DNA of 64,000 nucleotides from Bursaphelenchus xylophilus (taxonomy: Eukaryota > Nematoda > Chromadorea > Rhabditida > Aphelenchoididae), in assembly GCA_904066235.2 (NCBI GenBank), contig CAJFCV020000001.1:1860001-1924000 (forward strand), written 5' to 3'. Position numbers and translations under genes: made by a program. Under the pieces are notes generated by a model. The model saw only the letters and a program-made list of their open reading frames with translations. It did not search any database and was not told the origin of the DNA. Shown here in pieces: positions 31,959-43,586 of the stretch; position 1 is the first letter of the stretch, and each line of letters starts with the position of its first letter.

Positions 31959-34597
31959 ATGCCCGTTTTATCGGTGCTGACGGTGGCCACAGACCTGCGA
32001 GCATGGCTCCCAGCCTCCATGCTAGCCTCTACGATGGTCCCATACGCAACTGGCGCTCTGTTTTGCGCGGGACTTTCGATGTTTATCCCGCAAAAGTGGT
32101 ACCTATGGCTGGACAATCGAATGTACGAACTTTTTATGAGCTCCTGTCTCTTCGTTTTTGAGACCTGTAATGCCACAAAGGTATGTTTGATCAGTAGAGA
32201 AATGAATTTCGCTCCAGTTGCATCTCTATGGAACCCCAGAGGCCTTTAAAGGCCCCGCAGACTCGGCCATTTTGATTGCGAATCATCAAACTGGCACAGA
32301 CTGGGTCATGATCAACATGCTGGCCACGAGACATGCTCAACAGTACTCTTTCCGCTTCATGACCAAACATGTGATCCAATACGTACCGCTTTATGGATGG
32401 TACACTCTTCAGGTGGGTTATATTACACATGACAGTTTTGATGGAAAATTGGGTAAAAATTGTTGTGAATAGATTGATAATGGGTTAATTAGAGTGTTTA
32501 GAGGTATTGGAGTTTCTCTGTTGCGCTGAATTTTGAAAAAAAACGAAAATTTTATATTACACATGATAATTTTGATGGGAAATTGGGAAATTTTTTTGTT
32601 AATAGATTGATTATGGGTTAATTAGAGTGTTTAGAGGTGTTTGAGTTTGTGGATTGCGCTGGATTTTGAGAAAAAATGAAAAATTATGTTACACATGGCA
32701 GTTTTGATTTAAAATTGGGGAAAAATTGTTGTGAATAGATTGATTATGACTTGATTAGTGTTTAGAGGTGTTTGAGTTTGTGGATTGCGCTGGATTTTGA
32801 GAAAAAAGGAAAATTTTATATTACACATGACTTTTTTTGTCAAAAATTGGAGTGTAATTGACATTAAAAGGTTGGCAATAGACTAGTTAGTGTAGATAGA
32901 GTGTCAGGAGTTCTTGTATTCCTTTGGATTTTAAGAAATAGAATAAAATTTATATTACACATGACACTTTCTGTCGAAAATTGGATAAAAATGCTTTCCA
33001 AGCGTAGTAAATTGTTGATTAAGTGACGAATTAGGTCATGAGAGCGATTGAGGATCCGTATTTTACCCAGAAAAAACGAAAAATTATATTACCCATGACA
33101 ATTTATGGTAGCATAAGTTCAAAATTTTCAGCGAGGCTTTGTTTACGTCCGCCGTTTCGGAGATTTTGCCCCCACCGCCCCGCAAAACCAACTCCGATAC
33201 CTCAAAAACCTCCCCGAACCCTACTGGCTCCACATTTTCCCGGAGGGCACCAGATTCAACCGACACCGCACCAAGGAAATCCAGGCCGCCAACTCGTATT
33301 GCCGAAAGCGTGAGCTCCCAAAGTTGAGGCATTGCCTCGTACCGAAGATTGGCGGCTTCAAACTGGCGGTGGAGGAGCTGCGGCCAACTTTAAATTATAT
33401 TTATGATATCACGATCGCCTATGGAGTTACATTGGACGAGAATAGACAGGATGACGCTCCAAATATGTATGAGTTTGTGACTGGGAGAAGCGAGAGACAT
33501 AATGAAGTACACATGCATGTGAAAAGGATCGGAATTGAAGAGGTCCCAACGGAAGGAAATGAGCTCAAACTCTGGTTGCATCAACGATTTTTAGAGAAAG
33601 ATAGGTATGCAGAGAAAGAGGAGGTCATAAGCAATGAGATGAGGGCTATATCAGAGATTTCTGAGGGGTTTAGAGAAAGTTATGAGTAATTTTTGACCGG
33701 ACATACCTAAAATAAGGTGATTTTGAGAAAAAAGTTGTTATATCTGCTGTTTGAATGGGTTTTAGAGGAAAATAGTGTAATGAGGAGAGAAGAGGTCTTG
33801 AGGAATGTTTTTAGTGTAATAGTCAGACATTTGGAGGGAGTTATGTCAGTTTTTTAGGGGAGAAACACCTAGAGTAAGGTGATTTTTGAAAAAAGTTAAA
33901 AGTTTGAGGAAAAGTTGGAATTTTTGGTGATAAAATGAGAGAAAATACCTTGACAAGAATTTGTCATAATCTCGAGAACGTAAAATACGAATATTTTCCA
34001 GTGAAAAGCCGAGATTTTTAGTAAAAACAGCGAAAAAGCGAACGCCCGTCTTTTTATCAAGAGAGCCGAAAAAAATTGGGAGAAAAGAAAAGAGAAGGAG
34101 TCGTGTTCCGTTGTGGTCTAGTGGTTAGGATTTGTGGCTCTCACCCACAAGGCCCGGGTTCGATTCCCGGCAACGGAAGAAAACTTTTTCGTGCGGTTTT
34201 TCAATTTTTTAATCAGGAATTGAAATATTTTTGTGTAAATTATTATGTTCACTACTTGAATGTGGTGTTTAGATGATTTTTTAGAGAGTTTTAAGCGATT
34301 TTTTGAGAGAAAATGAAAAGTTTTTTGCGGAAAAAGATCAGAAATTGATGAAAATTGAAAATAAAGCCATATTTCAGACTGTTGGATGAGTTCTACGCAA
34401 CGGGGGCGTTCCCAGAGCCAGTTGAGACCCCATCGAAATTGACTCCACTAACCAAAACCGCGACTTCTTTCGTAATTTTGAACGCGGCCGTCTGGTCGGC
34501 CGCGTTCTTCCCAAAAATACGAAACGTATATCTTGGTGTAATTTGCATCTCACCGCTGTTGATCGTATGGAACAAGCTCCGAGGATCAGCAGCCTAA
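31959..34597 (+). CDS. 1-acylglycerol-3-phosphate acyltransferase-like (AGPAT5-type), 369 aa
   Basis: Exons 31959-32180, 32218-32412, 33132-33604, 34378-34597; all phases agree. Enzymes of this family transfer an acyl chain from acyl-CoA to lysophosphatidic acid or related lysolipids at ER or mitochondrial membranes. Motif I NHQTGTDW fits NHx4D. The KHVIQYVPLYGWY segment and motif III FPEGTRFNRHRTKE follow, then the KHVLxP-like block seen here as RHCLVPKIGGF. The C-terminus has two hydrophobic helices (VILNAAVWSAAFF and YLGVICISPLLIVW). NHQ..DW plus FPEGTRxN places it with AGPAT5/LCLAT1-type acyltransferases (nematode acl genes) rather than AGPAT1/2. Intron 2 is a 133-bp tandem array and intron 3 contains a tRNA gene. 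Confidence 0.9.
32413..33110 (+). repeat. Six-copy tandem repeat (~133 bp) filling acyltransferase intron 2
   Basis: The motif TATATTACACATGACA begins at 32419, 32553, 32684, 32818, 32951 and 33086, spacings 131-135 bp. Units also share TTTTGATGGAAAATTGGG, AATAGATTGAT and GTGTTTAGAGGTGTTTGAG. The first three or four units are most alike. Confidence 0.9.
34107..34178 (+). tRNA. tRNA-Glu (anticodon CTC)
   Basis: A 72-nt cloverleaf: acceptor stem TCCGTTG/CAACGGA with discriminator A, A box TGGTCTAGTGG, anticodon arm TGTGG-CTCTCAC-CCACA giving CTC, T arm with GGGTTCGATTCCC. All stems pair and there is no intron. It lies in sense orientation inside intron 3 of the acyltransferase gene. Confidence 0.97.
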
Positions 34598-35399
34598 CAT
34601 ATGAGTTACTAATAATATCAAAATTTAGAAAGTAATTTTTTCGAAAAGTCCATTGTTATTGTTGATTTTTTAACGACGAATGTTAAAATTCGCAAGGTTA
34701 TTGACGTATAGTTTGATGGCGCAGTAAATGAAATTGTAGGCGCCATGAATTGGCGGCCCAGACAAATCTCAAAGCAGAACAAAAGTATAAAATTTATTAG
34801 ACGTTTACAGTCATCAACGAGGTATCAATACTCAAACTCTCCATCTGAACTGATGGCGTTCGCGTGGAGTAACTCTCTTCGGTATGCCAAATCTCCGTCG
34901 GCGATGAGGTATTTACAGCGCGCTCTCGTTGAACGTGCCCGTTTTCGGCGAAGGTGGTGTGTTTTTGAACACGAGGTGTTTGCGTGGAGGCTCTGGAAAT
35001 GAGAAATAAGACTACACTTTTTAAAAAGTGTGTAGACTTTTTGTCGTGCGCATGGAGCATTTTGTCTCTTTTTGCACGGTGGGAGGGCCATTTTGAACCA
35101 TTTCGGACTGTGTACATGACCGCTGCACTCTCAAATTTACGGGTAGTTGAAAAAACTTTGCGCCGCAACGATATTCCCGTTGCACAGCGGAAAATGTCAA
35201 ATTCACTGTGCAAAATGGGGGTTTTGAACGGTACGACCCTGTGACAGAAAAAACCCTTACAAAAGCTGTCGTTATAGATAAGTTTCACAGTGGAAAAACG
35301 TCAAGTGAACGGTGCAAAATGTGTTTTTTTGTACGGTACGGCCTCGTGACAGAAAAACCCCCTACAAAAGCTGTCGTTATAGAGAGTTTTGATATTATA

Positions 35400-36638
35400 T
35401 TAGGTTGTCCAACAAATAATGACCCTCTGTGAGAGGGGCAAAGTTTAAAGCCTCTAAAAAAGGCAAGCGATGATGGAATTTCAAAGTATTATAACATCTT
35501 GTAGCTGAGATTTCAGGCTTTCGTTTGATGTATCGTTTGTCATATTGGGACCAAATTACAGTAATTTAGCCCTAATCGAAAATTATCAAAAAAAAGTCGG
35601 TTCGCGCTGTCATCTTTTACGGGCAAAAACAGAATGCGAAAGTTTCAGAAGCTATGCAAAGTATCAACGCTATGTTCGACTAGTGTGTTCTGAGCCTGAA
35701 CACGGTGAAACGATGGATTTAAAAATTACGATTTGACGGCAAGGGACCCAAAGATAAATACGGAATCCAAACTTTATCAATTTTTCCTGAGGTCGTCGGT
35801 TGACGAACATCCTAGAATCAACATCCAACGCGTCTCTGACATCGTCTGGCTGTTGAAATAATCGGCGGCTAACCATTCGATGTCGATGAAATTCAAAAAA
35901 TGCTCGGCAACTTTTTCCCATGTTATTGGATCAAAGCAAAGAGTGGAAGCATTACATTTCTCGCGTTTGCGTGCAGTTTCCTGGATCGAATCGTTGCCTC
36001 TGATGAAAAGAGGACCTACTGGGGCAAATAGACCAGATATACTGAACGGAGTCCTCCGAGGGTAACACTGCGGCCCTTGTCAAAGCCCGACTCCCCCCAA
36101 AACAAGTTGATGACTAGTTCTTGATAGTGCAGCATGGGAATAGTACAATACAGCTTCTTGAAAGCTGGCCAAAATGTAGATACCATCCCCTACTGTATCC
36201 AGACAGACAGTTTGTGGCAGCGTCTGTCTTCAACGATGCGCCGCAGAAGTCCAAAAATTCTTTGCGGCTACCTGGAACCTCCCCTTTGAAAGATGACCCT
36301 CCATAAGCCGATTTAATAGAGATACGAGACTGTCCCTCGTCCAGCCTATTTGTCAAAGCTGGCCTATACACATTACCATAAGTTCAAGAATCTAGCACGT
36401 TTCATCAGTGGTAGGGAATTCGACAATCAAGACACCCTTGAAAAGGCCTTCAAAAGTTTCGTCGGCTCCAGAAGCCGGGGTTCCTAAGCTACAGACATAA
36501 AAAACTTTTTGGCACGTTGTAACAAGCGTGATAAAGCACATGATAATTATTTTGATTAAATAGATCGCAGTTATTACGGTAAATTTTGCCAAAAAAGTAA
36601 ATTTTTCGAAGAGGGTCATTATTTGTTGGACAACCTAA
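35400..36638 (+). pseudogene. Degenerate mariner transposon, 1239 bp
   Basis: TIRs start TTAGGTTGTCCAACAAATAA and match for about 28 bp at both ends, with TA target duplication on each side (35398-35399, 36639-36640). Both length and ends are typical of mariner elements. The interior retains fragments of a transposase, e.g. RAVIFYGQKQNAKVSEA followed by a stop near 35680, and a region near 36170-36230 resembling the PH.PYSPDL block, but stops and frameshifts disrupt it throughout. It is dead. Confidence 0.85.
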
Positions 36639-36876
36639 TATTTTGTACAGGATGGGTGACTTGAAACTCCCTTTGTTTTTCACTTATTCCTCCGCCAATA
36701 ATGGATCCGTTTTTACGAAATTGACATCAAATTTGAAGTTGAGACTGAATTTGTCAACGAGAAAACGTCTCAGCTTCAATTTGATGTCAATTTTGTAAAA
36801 ACAGATCCATTATTGGCGGAGGAATAACTGAAAAATGAAGGGATTTTCAAGTCACCCATCTTGTACAAAATATTAC
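36639..36876. mobile_element. Palindromic MITE next to the mariner
   Basis: Ends TATTTTGTACAGGATGGGTG and CACCCATCTTGTACAAAATA. About 100 bp of each half pairs (GGATCCGTTTTTACGAAATT / AATTTTGTAAAAACAGATCC). It starts at the TA bordering the mariner right end. Confidence 0.85.
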
Positions 36877-37069
36877 CAAAAATCTCTATAACGACAGCTC
36901 TTGTAGAGGTTTTTTCTGTTGCGGGGCCGTACCGTGCAAAAAGCCCCATTTTGCACCGTTCATTTCATATTTTTGCAATGTGAAACTTGTCTATAAAGAC
37001 AGATTTTGTGGGGGCTTTACTTATTTTTCGCTAAAAAAGCGTTCTGCGTTTTTGATGCAGTAACTCGAC

Positions 37070-40000
37070 TTACTCCACCAGACTTGTCATTCTACTAGGT
37101 GTTCCCGTCCGTCTAACACTTCCCAAGTCCGCAAATGTCACCATATTGAAGTTTTCGTGCCGTGGTTCGCTACAAACCAACTGTAAATCGTCCTCCGTTG
37201 TCAGCGGAAGTTGTCGACACGGCTTATACCATAGTCCCAAAATTGTAACCACCGCCGCGATTAGTATGGGCGTAAACATTAGTGGACTGTACGTGTTCGA
37301 AAAAATATCCAAAATAGGATTTGGCCCGCGATTACAGGACGTTTCGTCGTTCCGATACAAACAATTGGCACGGTTGTTGCAAACCAATGCGTGAGGAATA
37401 CAAACATCATCTCCACAGGAGAAAAGAGAGTGCTCAGAGCAATTTTTGTCTGGAAAGGTTGAAAATGAGAAAAAAAAATTTTCGAAAGATTAATTCCCGC
37501 AAAATTTCAGCATTTTCTCGACAGGCATAGTTGAGATATTCAGCGAGGTTTTTCGGATCAGAAATCATGGAAATAAGGGGAGACGGCTAGAGAAAAAACG
37601 TCTTTTTGCCATATCTTTGTGAATTTTACACGGAGAGGTTTTTGTTTCTGTAGAAAACGTTGTACTCTACACTTCAACCAACTCTCAATTTTCAGACTTC
37701 TTACAGTGACGGACCCGATCCAGTGGCAAAAAGCGTACCATTTTGCATCCGGGAAGCATGAAAAATGTGGCAAAATGCTTCCCTCTACAAGTGAAAAAAC
37801 TTCGTTTTGAAGGGCGCGCACTTTCCCTCACAAAAAGAGCGGGCGCGCTTTTGAAATCGGAGTTTTTTTTTCACTTGGAGAGGGAAGCATTTTGCCACAT
37901 TTTTGATACTTGCCGGATGCAAAATGGTACGTTTCATGTCACTGGATCAGGTCCGTCACTGTATTTGAAAAATTGACAGTCTTTTTGAAGTCTAGAGTAC
38001 AACATTTTCTATAAAAACAAAAGCTTTCCGTGAAAAATTCGCAAAGATCCGGCTAAAAAACGTTTTTTCTCTAGCCGTCTCTCCTTATTTCCATGATTTT
38101 TCATCCGAAAAAGCTCGCTGAATATCTCAACTGTGCATGTCAAGAAAATGCCGAAGTTTTGAAGGAATTGATCCATTTTCATTCGTCCCTTTGCTCAAAT
38201 TTTTTTTTTCGAAAAGATGAAAAAAAATTACCCAAAAATCCCGTACTTACACGCCGAATACGCCGAGAAGAATACCTTCAATTTGCTGTTGTCCGCATGT
38301 GCTTTGCTAGCCACGAAAATCCGCAAAAACACAACACTCTGCCCCGTATAAGTGTGCGTTGCAATGATGCCGCAGAATCGTTTCAACGGCTTTCTTGCCG
38401 CTTGCCCACTGTAAATCTCCACGTAGTTTTGCTCACATTGATTTGGAGCGGCCAGCTCGAATTGCTCGATAAAAATAGCCACATGCAGAGTGTTGGGTAC
38501 CCGTATTTTATATACACATTCCAACGGTTGGTCTGGCGGATGGGAGTTCTAAAGGAACGAGGGTTTTTATGCTACAGTGGCGGATATCATCCAGTGGCAA
38601 AAAAGTACCATTTTGCATCCGGGAAGTGTCAAAAAATGTGGCAAATACCTCCTTCATCAAGTGAAAAAAACTTCGATTTCAAAACCTCTTTTTGTGAGGA
38701 AAAGGGCGCGCCCTTCAAAACGGAGTTTTTTAGTTGAAGAGTGAGGTATTTTGCCACATTTTTTGATACTTCCCGGATGCAAAATGGTACGTTTTTTGCC
38801 ATTGGATCAGGTCCGTCACTGTATTAGTCCGTTTGAAAAGTCACAGGGATAATTTGTTGGCGTTTGCATTGTACAAAAAAAGGCCAACGTGCGAGCGACA
38901 GCCCAAAAGTCTATTGCACAGTGCGAGGTAAACTTTTGTTTTCGCGCAGTGCATGTCGCAAAAATCACTTCAGCGACTCGCGAACGGACTGCTGATTGTT
39001 TTCGGGACCTACCAAGTAAGATAGCTGCACCGCCGAAACATTGACATATCCGTCCAAATGCATTACATGCGATTGATGGCAATCTAAATATCGAACGTTC
39101 CGGAAGGCGCCCTTTACTCACCATTCGTTTGCACTGCATTTGTTTGGTTCCATTTGCGAACAAACTCGTATTCAGCGCTAAAGCCGCGCTCCTCGATCAG
39201 GCCGTCACTATGGAAGTTGAGCCACGCGTAGCCGGACTGGGCGCGGATCTCCGGAGGCGGCCGCATCCCGCAGAATCGGCCGACGAGCGGCGAAAAACTG
39301 TAACGGCCGTCGCGGATCTCCTGCAATCATCGTCATCTTTCGAAAAACGGAATGGTACTGAGTTTTAAAATACAGTTATGCTTTGTTGGAAGAGAAATGC
39401 TGTATTCGATTACTAAGACGCACGGAGATTTCTTGCTCGCGCTATGCGGAAACAACCGAGATTTTTAGACCGAAAGTTGATAAAAAATTGATAGTGTTGC
39501 GAATGCTTTTTTGCGAATTTCGGAATGAAAAATGCTTTTTTGCGAATTTCGGCATGAAAAATTTCATACCTATTTCTACCGTAGATGATAATGTTTCCAC
39601 AAAAAATCAATTTTTTCCAATATACGGCAAGAAGTTTTTTTATCGCCTTTGCGTACTCTCTCGGCCGCAAAAGTTGTTGAATATCTCGGTTGCGCCTGCA
39701 AAGCGCAAGCTAAGACTTTCAGGTATTGTTGAGGCCTATGCTCGACGCGCGTGGAAAATTCAAAGAAAATCTGAGCGTCGAACTCCAAAAAAGACACGAA
39801 TTAAATTGTTCTTACCAAAAAATCGTTTGGACAATGTTGCGCGATTGCATTTGGATGGTTGAGCGAATCTTCGTAAGAGGCTTCAATCTAAAAAGATGCC
39901 GTAAAAATTCACGTTAAATGCCGGAGAATAATAGAAAATAATGTTCGTAATATACAGTATGAACCTACTTGAAACACATCACTGAACCGGAACACGATAT

Positions 40001-40307
40001 CATATCCGGGCGGCGCATGAATCGTCCGAATACACTCGGTATTCGGCGGATACTTCGAGGGGAAAAAGGGGCTGGCGAACTCGCTGAGCCGCTCCATTCC
40101 ACCCGTCTGGAAACGACGACAAATCTCCTGGTCTTCTTGCCGATTAAACAGCGTCGAATTCATTAATTCCGACAGATCATAGGGCAATGGTTGAGCCAAC
40201 TCCATCACACTGACAGCCAGCCAAATTACTGAGTTGATGAAGACGAATTGAGCATAGTAAAAGACGCTAGAATACCCGATAGGTGATGGCTTGGCCGGAC
40301 GTTGCAT
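37070..40307 (-). CDS. CUB-CUB-LDLa single-pass membrane protein, Neto/SOL-2-like, 452 aa
   Basis: Exons in transcript order: 40307-39969, 39887-39816, 39320-39122, 39083-39013, 38548-38251, 37449-37070; every junction is phase-consistent. A signal sequence (about residues 20-38) is followed by CUB1 (from EICRRFQ, through ECIRTIHAPPGYDIVFRFSD, CPNDFLEIRDG and GRFCG to GFSAEYEF). CUB2 follows (CHQSHVMHLDGYVNVS, QCEQNYVEIYSG, RFCG), then one LDL-receptor class A domain (CGDDVCIPHALVCNNRANCL, then DETSC). A TM helix (MFTPILIAAVVTILGLWY) and a ~50-residue cytosolic tail complete it. Two CUBs plus LDLa plus TM is the layout of Neto proteins and of C. elegans SOL-2, auxiliary subunits of ionotropic glutamate receptors. 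LEV-10-like proteins have more CUBs. Orthology is inferred from layout only. Confidence 0.87.
37490..38145. repeat. Inverted repeat with nested MITE in Neto-like intron 5
   Basis: Left GATATTCAGCGAGGTTTTTC..ATGGAAATAAGGGGAGACGG pairs with right CCGTCTCTCCTTATTTCCAT..AAAGCTCGCTGAATATC. The arms meet a family-B MITE at 37706-37963. Confidence 0.8.
37706..37963. mobile_element. MITE family B copy 2
   Basis: ACAGTGACGGACCCGATCCA at the left and GATCAGGTCCGTCACTGTAT at the right. The interior halves are inverse (CATTTTGCATCCGGGAAG...GCCGGATGCAAAATG). Confidence 0.88.
38573..38825. mobile_element. MITE family B copy 3 (Neto-like intron 4)
   Basis: ACAGTGGCGGATATCATCCA at the left, GGATCAGGTCCGTCACTGTA at the right. 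Same interior as the other copies. Confidence 0.85.
39405..39795. repeat. Foldback relic in Neto-like intron 2
   Basis: TTCTTGCTCGCGCTATGCGG...GAGATTTTTAGACCGAAAGT and the opposite arm CTCGGTTGCGCCTGCAAAGC...AATCTGAGCGTCGAACT belong to the AGCTCGCG/GCAGAAAC family. The unit GCTTTTTTGCGAATTTCGG is duplicated at 39503-39555. Confidence 0.65.
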
Positions 40308-41949
40308 TCGAGAGGACAGTAAAAAGTGGGACTAATGTTGGCGGTGTTACTCATTGATCACTGTCAGGACATTATGTAAGGGCGGAAAAGGCGACTGCAG
40401 GCAGGATTGGCTAAAAAATTTATTTCACCACGATCTGCAGAGCTATAAAGTGTAAAACTTGCATCTTTACGCGACGAACCCCTTTTCTAACGCCTAAATT
40501 ATTTCCCCTCTTACAATTTACCCCTATACAGCAAGTTAAATTTAAATGTTCGTCCATAAAAAATCCACCGCGCGCACTTCAGAAACAAGATTATGAAACC
40601 CTCTTGCGTAACTTTCCAAAAAAATTCGAGGTTCAAAAAAATTCAAAAAAAAAACGGCGTAGAAAACAAATTCGCCGCCGTCGCTGGAGGGCCGGAAACG
40701 TCTCTTGCCCGCAGGCACTTGTCTTTTCGCTTTTCTCATCCTTAACTTTGTATCGTTGTAGCGTAAGCGCAATGTCTCTGGTGTCTCTCTTCAAGCGCGT
40801 GCTCTTTCTTGCTAACTGGGTTTCGGATTTAATCGAAAATTGAATCAACCGAAAAGGAAAGGCCTCTAGGCATTTTTTGCGGGCCGCCTTTTTAACGCCC
40901 TCTCTTCAGCGTATATATAGTAGGGGGTATTAGATTTGGATAGACACGAAAACACATGCGCAATGAGTTGAACGTGAAGTCATTGGGGATCTCTGACCCG
41001 GGCTTTGAGCTGAAAAGCGGAAAAAAAGATGTGGAAATTTTCGTGCAACAAAGCATGGCTTCGCGTAGAGCATGCAAATTTTTTCACGCACTAGCCAGAT
41101 CGGGAAAAAATCAGCGGTTAGTTAATGGAAGAATCAAATGATACGTCCACTTCACAAAATGCTGATACCAGCAGTCTGTCCGGAAAATAAAGATCACTCT
41201 GTCGCATCGCCGCCGAGATCAAACAACAGTTTTTCAATTCAGCGACGCAATCGGCGTAGCGACATTTGTGCTCATTATTTTCCCGACAGATTGATAAATT
41301 CGCAGCAAAGCATTCCTCGGGCAGGCAAAATTCTTCGGCTCCTCATCCGGGCCGGCTCGGTTTGAAGCCGTGTTTGGCGATAGCACCAATTCAGGCTAAA
41401 CACATTTTATTTTGCGACAATAAAACGAAGATTCTTGCCAAAAACGGATAATTTGTTTCTTTGTTTCGCCATCTCCGACCCGTATAATGCTCATTGGTAG
41501 AAACGAGGGAGATACAGTCTGTACTCGCGTTGTAAAATTAGCGAATGTGACGAGCGCTCCAGCCAAAGAATTTCGCCTGCCCCAGGAAATGCTTTGATGC
41601 CACAGATTGCTCACTATTTTCCCGACAGACTGATAGCATCAACATTTTGAGCTGTGGACGTATCATTTGATTCTTCCATTTACTCACCGCTGATTTTTTC
41701 AACGAAACCCCTTCTGTCTACCGAGAATAAAAAAAGTTTGGGTACATGACAATCCCACTCCTACTGAGTCCCCAGGGAAATCTTCGCAAATTGGAGTAAT
41801 CGTTTTACCGTTGGAGGAAATTTCAGGAAATGACTGCAAAACAATCAGTTTTAGAGAAGTAAACAAGATTTCTAATCTCAAAAAAAGTTGATATTACAAT
41901 AAGTTCTACAAAGTTTGCGCTCAAAATGTAAGCAATTCACAAATTCGAT
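40308..41949. other. Intergenic region with a nested inverted repeat
   Basis: Arms AATCAGCGGTTAGTTAATGG...CAAATGATACGTCCAC (41110-41153) and GTGGACGTATCATTTGATTC...ACTCACCGCTGATT (41654-41694) are inverse. A complete family-A MITE (41170-41297) and a lone MITE right end (41612-41637) lie between. A TATATATA box is at 40912. No convincing gene: short open frames at 40771-40843 and 40956-41141 have no recognisable features. Confidence 0.55.
41170..41297. mobile_element. MITE family A, copy inside the 41-kb inverted repeat
   Basis: CAGTCTGTCCGGAAAATAAA at the left and TTATTTTCCCGACAGATTGA at the right, with a shortened subfamily-1 interior. Confidence 0.8.
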
Positions 41950-43586
41950 TTACTTCTTTTTAATCGTAATTATTTTATATTGAAATATATCCGGGGACGT
42001 TCCGTATTTCTTCCGTCCCATGGTTAATCGAGATTTTCGGCGCTCAAACGCGTCTGAGGATTCGAATCCGCCGCCAACGCGGACCCATTCGTTGCCATCC
42101 GCTGTTTTCGTCAGTAAATATTTTCGGCCCAAAATGTTTCGACGCAATTTCTCGTAGTCGCCGTGACCTGGAAATTCGAAAAATTTGCATATTCGAAAAC
42201 TTGCATATTCGAAAATTTGCATATTAAAAAAATCGAAGATTCAGTAAAAATTGTGACCTGAAAAGGCAAAAAAAACCTACTATGAACACTTTTTGACATT
42301 CTTTTCGGGATCCGTGTGTTTCGACGCCGTTTTGTAGGCATTGGATCTGTTGGATGGGTGACAATCACATCCATTGGCCTTAGGGATTGCCTTGGTTTCA
42401 CAACTATCTGATCCAAATAAGTCGGAAGGGAAATGCAGTTTCGAAATAAAAGCGAAAAATTGGCTGAAAAATAAAGTTTTCGCGGTGGGACACAAAAAAT
42501 ACTTCCACCGTCGAAATTACTCTCTAAAATTGAGGAAAACAAGTTTTGAAACATACGTTTATGCTTTATAACCGTAAATTTCTCGTATTGTGAGAATGGT
42601 CGGGGCAGTTTGTTGGCATCCACATCTTCCAGTTTTCGGAATTTGGCGGATTCATTCGAATTCTCATCGATTTCGATGATTTCAAACTCCTCACTCGTTT
42701 TTACACTGCTCTTTTTCTCTGACGATGTTTGCGAAGTCGTCTCATTGTCGCTTTCGAAATCGGCTAGATTTGCTAACGGAATGCCGGAGGCGTTTGTGTT
42801 ATGATTTATTTCCAACGGAATACTGACATGGATGGGTTGAACTGAAGATGAGGCCGTTCCTGGGCTCTGCGACGGGATATAGGTCTAAATTCCATTCGCG
42901 ATAACTCGAGAGAGAAGTTTTATATTATACTAGACCATTCGATCGAAATTTTTTTATTCTCCGGGAATTTCTCAAAGCGCGACGCCTAGATTTTGATGAA
43001 AGTTGGAACAAATTGAAACCAGAATTTTATAAAACATACGCCAGATTTTTAGCTTGCACTTAGCAGCAACCATCGAGATTTTTCGGTCAAAAATTGCCAG
43101 AAATTCGAGATTTTTTGCGATTTTCGAAGTGAAAAATTGGTCTCGGACTACAATGTTTCTACAAAAAAGGCGTTTTGTAGAAACGCTGTGTTCCATTCTA
43201 CCAATTTTTCATTTCGAAAATCCCAAAAAATCTCGAATTTCCGGCATTTTTCGGCCAAAAAATCTCAATGGTTGCTGCAAAGTGCAAGCCAAAAATCTGG
43301 CATATGTTTTAGAAAATTCTAGTTTCAATTTGTTCCTACTTTCATTAAAATCTAAGCATCGCACATTGAGAAATTCCCGGAGAATAAAAAAATTTCGATC
43401 GAATGGTCTAGTATAATATAAAATTTATCACGAATCTAAAGCCAAGCTTTATAAAAACCCGAGGAAAGAATTCTCAGAATAAAATAAAACACAACTCACC
43501 TCATTTCCATAGATCACCGAGACCGTCGGCGTTTTTTCGCTTTCGATTTTCTTCTTCCGTTTTTTGCCGAAACACGCAAAAAGCAT
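41950..43586 (-). CDS. Unrecognised protein with basic C-terminus, 271 aa
   Basis: Exons in transcript order: 43586-43500, 42884-42557, 42463-42281, 42167-41950; all phases agree. I do not recognise the family. The N-terminus MLFACFGKKRKKK is a short hydrophobic/cysteine stretch followed by a lysine cluster, which could be membrane-binding or nuclear. Residues 30-130 are Ser/Thr/Glu-rich (e.g. SDNETTSQTSSEKKSSVKTS) and probably disordered. A more ordered-looking middle (LPTYLDQIVVKPRQSLRPMD) and a basic segment (TKRRRNTRIPKRMSK) precede the C-terminal part ILGRKYLLTKTADGNEWVRV..GGGF. The last stretch faintly recalls the MVRVGGGW signature of GAS2/GAR domains, but the cysteines of that domain are absent. 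Intron 1 is almost entirely a palindrome. Confidence 0.72.
42919..43423. repeat. ~505-bp palindrome filling intron 1 of the unrecognised gene
   Basis: Outer arms TTATATTATACTAGACCATT / AATGGTCTAGTATAATATAA and inner TTTCTACAAAAAAGGCG / CGTTTTGTAGAAA are inverse, with few mismatches along about 240 bp per arm. It belongs to the AGCTCGCG/GCAGAAAC family extended by the TATATTATACTAG motif at both tips. Confidence 0.9.

Larger units (their letters stand above)
35225..37045. repeat. Palindromic element split by nested insertions
   Basis: The arm 35225-35395 (ACAAAAGCTGTCGTTATAGA, AACGGTGCAAAATG, GTACGGTACGGCC) is inverted at 36885-37045 (TCTATAACGACAGCTCTTGT, GGCCGTACCGTGC, CATTTTGCACCGTT). A mariner and a MITE lie between the arms. 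The left side (35040-35340) also carries GCACNGTGC-like motifs and a partial internal duplication. No convincing gene is seen from 34598 to 37069. Confidence 0.75.

Noticed and set aside
34797..35288. 163-codon open frame (minus strand)
   Set aside because: Lies in repeat-rich sequence with GCACNGTGC-like motifs shared with noncoding copies; no domain seen.
40771..40843. 23-codon ORF (MSLVSLFKRVLFLANWVSDL...)
   Set aside because: Too short to support; an amphipathic look alone is not evidence.
41950..42167. GAS2/GAR domain in the unrecognised protein
   Set aside because: Only WVRVGGGF resembles the signature; the zinc-type cysteines and upstream part of the domain are missing.
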